9,783 nt of DNA from an uncultured Burkholderiales bacterium (lineage in GTDB: Bacteria > Pseudomonadota > Gammaproteobacteria > Burkholderiales > Burkholderiaceae_C): the NCBI GenBank assembly GCA_903871865.1, contig CAIQIL010000507.1, positions 1 to 9,783 of the forward strand, in the 5' to 3' direction. Under the pieces are notes generated by a model. That model was not told where the DNA came from, did not search any database, and saw nothing but the letters and a program-made list of their open reading frames with translations. Within the stretch, counting starts at the first letter, position 1. The number at the start of each line of letters is the position of its first letter. This document shows, piece by piece, positions 5,576 through 9,783 of the stretch. The translations under genes were made by a program, and so were the position numbers.

Positions 5576-6519
5576 CTTCACTGAGCGCACTCTTGCAACA
5601 AGGCCATGGCTGGCTGTTCGTGCCGAGCGCCATCGCGCTGGGCGCCCTGCACGGCCTGGAGCCCGGGCATTCCAAGACGATGATGGCGGCCTTCATCGTG
5701 GCCATCCGCGGCACGCTGACGCAGGCCGTGTTGCTGGGCCTGTCGGCCACGCTGTCGCACACCGCGGTGGTCTGGGCCGTGGCGCTGGCCGGCCTGTACT
5801 TCGGCCAGCACTGGGACGCCGAGGCCTCGGAGCCCTATTTCCAGCTGGCCTCGGCCGCCATCATCATCGGCGTGGCGCTGTGGATGGCCTGGCGGACGTG
5901 GCGCGGGCAGCATGGGCACCACCATGGCCATGACGACGATCACGGCGATCACCACCACCCTCACGACCATGCCCACGGCAACGGCAACGGCCACAGCCAT
6001 GCGGCGGGCGGCCACGCGCATCCACACGGACACGGACACGGGCACGCCCACGTGCATCCGCATGCACACCCGCATCCGCACGACCACAACCACAACCACA
6101 ACCACGCCCCCCTGCACCTGGACCACGACGCCAGCGATGCCCACGCCCGCGCCCACGCCGAGGACATCCAGCGCCGCTTCGCCGGCCGCGAGGTGACGAC
6201 CGGCCAGATCGTGGTGTTCGGCCTGACCGGCGGGCTCATCCCCTGCCCGGCGTCCATCACCGTGCTGCTGCTGTGCCTGCAGCTCAAGCAGGTCGCACTC
6301 GGCGCCACCCTGGTGCTGGGTTTCAGCGTCGGCCTGGCGCTGACGCTGGTGGCCTCGGGCGTGGTGGCGGCGCTGGGCGTGCGCCACCTGAGCCGGCACG
6401 CGTCCGCCCGCTGGCAGGGCCTGCGCCACCTGACCGAGAACGCGCCCTACATCTCCAGCGCCCTGATCACGCTGGTGGGGCTGTACGTGGGCTGGCAGGG
6501 CTGGCACGCCCTGGGCTGA
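5572..6519 (+). CDS. rcnA: Nickel/cobalt efflux protein RcnA with an expanded histidine-rich loop
   Basis: The 315-residue inner-membrane protein closely resembles E. coli RcnA, which exports Ni2+ and Co2+. The N-terminal half carries LLQQG (8-11 region) and HGLEPGHSKTMMAAF (27-41), then two further membrane segments. The C-terminal half has DAHARAHAEDIQRRF (189-203), FGLTGGLIPCPASITVLL (216-233), then two more hydrophobic stretches. Between them, residues 114-195 hold 34 histidines, mostly as HG, HP, HA and HN pairs; this loop probably binds metal on one face of the membrane. GTG 5572 is chosen because it matches the RcnA N-terminus and has AAGGA 8 bases upstream. It overlaps the stop of the manganese exporter gene, so both should be made from one mRNA. 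No RcnR repressor gene is nearby. Confidence 0.93.
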   Translation: MTSLSALLQQGHGWLFVPSAIALGALHGLEPGHSKTMMAAFIVAIRGTLTQAVLLGLSATLSHTAVVWAVALAGLYFGQHWDAEASEPYFQLASAAIIIGVALWMAWRTWRGQHGHHHGHDDDHGDHHHPHDHAHGNGNGHSHAAGGHAHPHGHGHGHAHVHPHAHPHPHDHNHNHNHAPLHLDHDASDAHARAHAEDIQRRFAGREVTTGQIVVFGLTGGLIPCPASITVLLLCLQLKQVALGATLVLGFSVGLALTLVASGVVAALGVRHLSRHASARWQGLRHLTENAPYISSALITLVGLYVGWQGWHALG

Positions 6520-6552
6520 CCGACTGCCGGTCCGCGTCATGCAACTGACGCG
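6518..6552. other. Two tandem hairpins just after rcnA
   Basis: GACCG/CGGTC (6518-6532, loop ACTGC) begins inside the rcnA stop codon. It is followed directly by CGCGTCA/TGACGCG (6533-6552, perfect 7-bp stem, 6-base loop). No T tract follows, so this is more likely an RNA-stabilising 3' end or a Rho-assisted stop than a classic terminator. The remaining 113 bases up to 6666 show no clear promoter. Confidence 0.4.
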
Positions 6553-6665
6553 TGGGGCTGCAGACACAGTTCACGCAGCCACTGGGTGACCCGCTGGGCA
6601 AGCCGTGGGCCTTGGGGCAAGATGGTTTCATCCCATCCTGACCCGGGCCTGCGCGCCCCGCCCCC

Positions 6666-7466
6666 ATGAAACTCGCAGACAGCGTCTTCCTGATCACCGG
6701 CGGCAGCTCCGGCCTGGGCGCGGCCACCGCCCGCATGGCCCTGGACGCCGGTGCCCGCGTCCTCATCGCCGACCTGGCGCCGCCGCGCGAAGGCTTCGTT
6801 ACCCCGCAGAACAGCGATCGCGTGGCCTACCTGCCCACCAATGTGGCGGACGAGGCCAGCGCCCAGGCCGCGGTGGACACCGCCGTGCAGCGCTTCGGCC
6901 GCCTGGACGTGCTGGTCAACGCCGCGGGCATCGGCCCGGCCGAAAAAATCCACGGCAAGAACGGCCCGCACCGGCTGGACAGCTTCGCCCGCACCGTCCA
7001 GGTCAACCTGATCGGCACCTTCAACATGATGCGGCTGGCGGTGGCGGCGATGGTGGCGTCGGGCGTGCCAGGTTCCGGTGCACCGGGCGAGGCACAGGCC
7101 CACACCGAAGACTCGCAGGGCGTGATCGTCAACACCGCCTCGGTGGCGGCCTTCGACGGCCAGATCGGCCAGGCCGCCTATGCCGCGTCCAAGGGCGGCG
7201 TGGTGGCCATGACCTTGCCCGCCGCGCGCGAGCTGGCGCGCGACCGCATCCGCGTCATGACCATCGCCCCGGGCATCTTCGAGACGCCCATGCTGCTGGG
7301 CCTGCCGCAAGAGGTGCAGGACAGCCTGGGCCGCAGCGTGCCCCACCCGGCGCGCCTGGGCCGCCCCGCCGAATACGCCGCGCTGGTGCGCAGCATCGTG
7401 GACAACGACTACCTCAATGGCGAGGTGATCCGCATCGACGGTGGCATCCGCATGGCCGCCAAATGA
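6666..7466 (+). CDS. HSD10-type short-chain dehydrogenase (3-hydroxy-2-methylbutyryl-CoA dehydrogenase-like)
   Basis: The 266-residue cytoplasmic NAD-dependent dehydrogenase of the classical SDR family should oxidise 3-hydroxyacyl-CoA to 3-ketoacyl-CoA. Cofactor binding is at TGGSSGLG (11-18) with D36 at the end of the second strand, suited to NAD. NAAG is at 85-88. The catalytic set is N114, S159, Y172 and K176. The stretches NTASVAAFDGQIGQAAYAASKGG (156-178), PGIFETPML and the end NGEVIRIDGGIRM closely match human HSD17B10, which acts on 2-methyl-3-hydroxybutyryl-CoA in isoleucine breakdown. A SPGSGAPGEAQAH-like insert at 133-146, between the N114 and S159 strands, is small and polar. No Shine-Dalgarno is seen before ATG 6666 (a C-rich tract), yet the frame has no upstream start. 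Thiolase and acyl-CoA dehydrogenase genes follow in the same operon. Confidence 0.88.
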   Translation: MKLADSVFLITGGSSGLGAATARMALDAGARVLIADLAPPREGFVTPQNSDRVAYLPTNVADEASAQAAVDTAVQRFGRLDVLVNAAGIGPAEKIHGKNGPHRLDSFARTVQVNLIGTFNMMRLAVAAMVASGVPGSGAPGEAQAHTEDSQGVIVNTASVAAFDGQIGQAAYAASKGGVVAMTLPAARELARDRIRVMTIAPGIFETPMLLGLPQEVQDSLGRSVPHPARLGRPAEYAALVRSIVDNDYLNGEVIRIDGGIRMAAK

Positions 7467-7476
7467 GGAGGCACGC

Positions 7477-8664
7477 ATGAACGATCCCGTCGTCATCCTG
7501 GCCGCACAGCGCACGGCCATCGGCAGTTTCCAAGGGCAGTTCCAGGGCGTGAGCGCGCCGCAGCTGGGCGGGGCCGCCATCCGCGGCGCCATCCTGAAGG
7601 CGGGCGTGCATGCCAGCGAGGTCGACGAGGTGCTGATGGGCTGCTGCCTGATGGCCGGCCTGGGCCAAGCACCGGCGCGCCAGGCCCTGTTGGCCGCGGG
7701 CCTGCCCGACCACGTGCCCGCCACCACCCTGACCAAGATGTGCGGCTCCGGCATGAAGACGGTGATGCTGGCCCACGACCAGCTGCTGGCCGGCAGCGCC
7801 AGCCTGCTGGTGGCCGGCGGCATGGAGTCCATGAGCCGCGCGCCCTACCTGCTGCCCTCGGCGCGCGGCGGCCAGCGCCTGGGCCACGGGCAGATGCTCG
7901 ACCACATGTTCCTCGACGGCCTGCAGGACGCCTACGACGGCCAGTTGATGGGCGTGCACGCCCAAGCCACCGCGCAAGAGATGGGTTTCACCCGCGCCGA
8001 GCAGGACGCCTACGCCCTGGCCTCGGTGCAACGCGCGCAGGCGGCGGTCGCGCAAGGCCTGTTCGCCAGCGAGATCGTGCCGGTGACGGTGCACGTCAAG
8101 GGAGATGTGCGCGAGCTGCTGACCGACGAGACGCCCGGCCAGTGCCGCCCCGACAAGATCACCACGCTCAAGCCTGCATTCGCCAAAGACGGCCAGGGCG
8201 GCACCGTGACCGCGGCCAGCTCGGCGTCGATCTCCGATGGCGCCGCGGCCCTGGTGCTGACGCGCGACAGCACGGCCCGCTCGCGCGACTGGCAACCGAT
8301 CGCGCGCATCGTCGGCCACAGCACACACGCGGGGCCGCCGGCGCGCTTCACCACCGCCCCGGTGGGCGCCATCGAGAAGCTGTTCGCGCTGACCGGTTGG
8401 TCGGACGCCGACGTGGACCTGTGCGAAATCAACGAGGCCTTCGCCGTGGTCACGCTCATCGCCCTGCGCGAGCTGGGCCTGAGCCACGACAAGGTCAATG
8501 TGCACGGCGGCGCCTGCGCCCTGGGCCACCCCATCGGTGCCACGGGCGCGCGCATCCTCGTCACGCTGGTGCATGCGCTGCAGCAACGCGGTCTCAAGCG
8601 CGGTGTGGCAGCCTTGTGCATCGGTGGTGGCGAGGCCACGGCCATGGCCATCGAGTTGTTGTGA
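7477..8664 (+). CDS. Acetyl-CoA C-acyltransferase (thiolase), beta-oxidation type
   Basis: The 395-residue enzyme should cleave 3-ketoacyl-CoA with CoA to release acetyl-CoA, possibly 2-methylacetoacetyl-CoA to acetyl- plus propionyl-CoA. The nucleophile is C89 in [13 protein letters not shown] has N319, [16 protein letters not shown] has H351, and the second catalytic cysteine is C381 in CIGGGEATA. Length equals the usual 390-395 of tetrameric thiolases. ATG 7477 is favoured over an in-frame upstream start at 7441 because GAGGAGG lies 6 bases before it and [15 protein letters not shown] is the family N-terminus. It starts 10 bases after the dehydrogenase stop. The [14 protein letters not shown] segment (245-258) has Ser where many relatives have Asn. 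Whether it works in degradation or in synthesis of acetoacetyl-CoA is judged from the operon partners. Confidence 0.92.
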   Translation: MNDPVVILAAQRTAIGSFQGQFQGVSAPQLGGAAIRGAILKAGVHASEVDEVLMGCCLMAGLGQAPARQALLAAGLPDHVPATTLTKMCGSGMKTVMLAHDQLLAGSASLLVAGGMESMSRAPYLLPSARGGQRLGHGQMLDHMFLDGLQDAYDGQLMGVHAQATAQEMGFTRAEQDAYALASVQRAQAAVAQGLFASEIVPVTVHVKGDVRELLTDETPGQCRPDKITTLKPAFAKDGQGGTVTAASSASISDGAAALVLTRDSTARSRDWQPIARIVGHSTHAGPPARFTTAPVGAIEKLFALTGWSDADVDLCEINEAFAVVTLIALRELGLSHDKVNVHGGACALGHPIGATGARILVTLVHALQQRGLKRGVAALCIGGGEATAMAIELL

Positions 8665-8671
8665 GGACCGC

Positions 8672-9783
8672 ATGAGCCACGATGTTTTGCTGACCGAAGA
8701 CCAGCGCCTGGTGCGCGATGCCGCCCGCGATTTCGCCCAGTCCGTGCTGGCCCCGAACGCCGCGCAATGGGACCGCGAGGGCGCCCTGCCGCCCGCCGTG
8801 GTCCGCCAGATGGGCGAGCTCGGCCTGCTGGGCATGCTGGTGCCGGAAGACTGGGGCGGCAGCAAGACCGACGACCTGGCCTACGCCCTGGCCATCGAGG
8901 AAATCGCCGCGGGCTGCGCCTCGTGCGCCACGCTGATGAGCGTGCACAACTCGGTGGGCTGCGTGCCCATCCTGCGCTTTGGCAGCGAGGCGCAGAAGGC
9001 GCAGTGGCTGCCGCGGCTGGCCTCGGGCGAGGTCATCGGCGCCTTCTGCCTGACCGAGCCGCAAGCCGGCTCCGAGGCCGATGCGCTGCGCACGCGCGCG
9101 GTGCTGGATGGCGAAGGTGAGGACGCCCACTGGGTGCTCGACGGCGCCAAGCAGTTCATCACCAACGGGCGGCGCGCGGGCATGGCCATCGTCTTCGCCG
9201 TGACCGACCCGGCCCTGGGCAAGAAGGGCCTGTCGGCCTTCGTCGTGCCCACCGACACGCCGGGCTTCGTGGTCGAGCGCGAAGAGCACAAGATGGGCAT
9301 CCGAGCGTCGGACACCTGCGCCATCTCGCTGCAAGGCGTGCGCATCCCGGCGGACCACCTGCTGGGTCAGCGCGGCGAAGGTTTGAAGATCGCGCTGTCC
9401 AACCTCGAAGGCGGACGCATCGGCATCGGCGCGCAGGCCGTGGGCATCGCGCGGGCGGCGCTCGACGCGGCACGGGCCTATGCACGCGAGCGGGTGCAGT
9501 TCGGCAAGCCGATCGCCGAGCACCAGGCCATCGGGCAGATGCTCGCCGACATGCACACCCGCCTGAACGCCGCGCGCCTGATGGTGCACCACGCCGCCCG
9601 CCTGCGCATGGCCGGCGTGCCCTGCATCTCCGAGGCTTCGCAGGCCAAGCTGATGGCTTCCGAGGCCGCCGAGTGGGTGTGCTCCAAGGCCATCCAGGTG
9701 CATGGCGGCAATGGTTATCTGCAAGACTACGCCGTGGAGCGCCACTACCGCGACGCCCGCATCACCCAGATCTACGAAGGCAC
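8672..9783 (+). CDS. Acyl-CoA dehydrogenase, short/branched-chain type (partial at right edge)
   Basis: The first 370 codons of an FAD-dependent enzyme that introduces the trans-2 double bond into acyl-CoA and passes electrons to electron-transfer flavoprotein. Seen are the N-terminal helical domain (1-120), the flavin and substrate motif [16 protein letters not shown] (125-140), KQFITNG (160-166), the beta domain to about 235, and [18 protein letters not shown] (271-288). The C-terminal [23 protein letters not shown] (341-363) leads to IYEG, whose E369 is in the position of the catalytic base of short- and medium-chain enzymes. Only about 8-15 residues are missing. It starts 7 bases after the thiolase stop, with GAGG overlapping that stop. 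Operon context suggests 2-methylbutyryl-CoA as substrate; butyryl- or isobutyryl-CoA are alternatives. Confidence 0.92.
   Translation, partial: MSHDVLLTEDQRLVRDAARDFAQSVLAPNAAQWDREGALPPAVVRQMGELGLLGMLVPEDWGGSKTDDLAYALAIEEIAAGCASCATLMSVHNSVGCVPILRFGSEAQKAQWLPRLASGEVIGAFCLTEPQAGSEADALRTRAVLDGEGEDAHWVLDGAKQFITNGRRAGMAIVFAVTDPALGKKGLSAFVVPTDTPGFVVEREEHKMGIRASDTCAISLQGVRIPADHLLGQRGEGLKIALSNLEGGRIGIGAQAVGIARAALDAARAYARERVQFGKPIAEHQAIGQMLADMHTRLNAARLMVHHAARLRMAGVPCISEASQAKLMASEAAEWVCSKAIQVHGGNGYLQDYAVERHYRDARITQIYEG

Noticed and set aside
5911..6156. Repetitive His-codon DNA considered as a CRISPR-like or satellite repeat
   Set aside because: It is in frame within rcnA, there is no repeat-spacer structure, and the family is known for a His-rich loop at this place.
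5578..6567. 329-codon minus-strand frame over rcnA with a Val/Met-rich stretch
   Set aside because: The Val/Met stretch is only the reverse complement of the His-rich codons.
7441..7476. Upstream in-frame start for the thiolase
   Set aside because: It would overlap the dehydrogenase end. The start at 7477 has a strong ribosome-binding site and the standard N-terminus.
7414..8865. 483-codon minus-strand frame over the thiolase
   Set aside because: It is a shadow of a complete thiolase with all catalytic residues and shows no recognisable domain of its own.
8594..9745. 383-codon minus-strand frame over the acyl-CoA dehydrogenase
   Set aside because: It is antisense to a motif-complete acyl-CoA dehydrogenase and has biased, low-complexity composition.

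Overview
The window is GC-rich, with coding regions strongly biased to G or C at the third codon position. Gene content and order suggest a beta-proteobacterium of the Burkholderiales, plausibly near Comamonadaceae. Pointers are gph lying just upstream of trpE on the same strand, a proteobacterial-type manganese riboswitch before a GDT1-family gene, and an RcnA closely resembling the E. coli protein. The taxonomic placement is inference.

Left part (1-3160). On the minus strand lie the first 378 codons of trpE, which runs off the left edge. Before it is a roughly 220-base leader that looks like a trp attenuator. A 21-residue reading frame containing Trp-Pro-Trp starts about where the transcript should start, and a 10-bp long-range stem follows, ending in a U-rich stretch. 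Upstream of that, a secreted chalcone-isomerase-like protein is encoded on the plus strand. It converges with gph (phosphoglycolate phosphatase, minus strand).

Middle (3126-6552). A good sigma-70-type promoter drives a stand-alone EthA-like flavin monooxygenase of the Baeyer-Villiger type. Next comes a yybP-ykoY (manganese-sensing) riboswitch with a visible terminator. It controls a two-gene metal-efflux operon: a TMEM165/GDT1 (UPF0016) manganese exporter, overlapping by 4 bases with rcnA, a nickel/cobalt exporter with a very long histidine-rich loop.

Right part (6666-9783). A tightly packed plus-strand operon encodes an HSD10-type short-chain dehydrogenase, a thiolase and an acyl-CoA dehydrogenase cut by the right edge one residue after its catalytic glutamate. 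Together these fit the end of isoleucine (2-methylbutyryl-CoA) degradation or a related short or branched acyl-CoA beta-oxidation route.

No tRNA, rRNA, CRISPR array, insertion sequence or phage gene was seen. The most interesting parts are the two RNA switches: the probable leaderless trp attenuator, and the manganese riboswitch placed over an operon that also exports nickel and cobalt.
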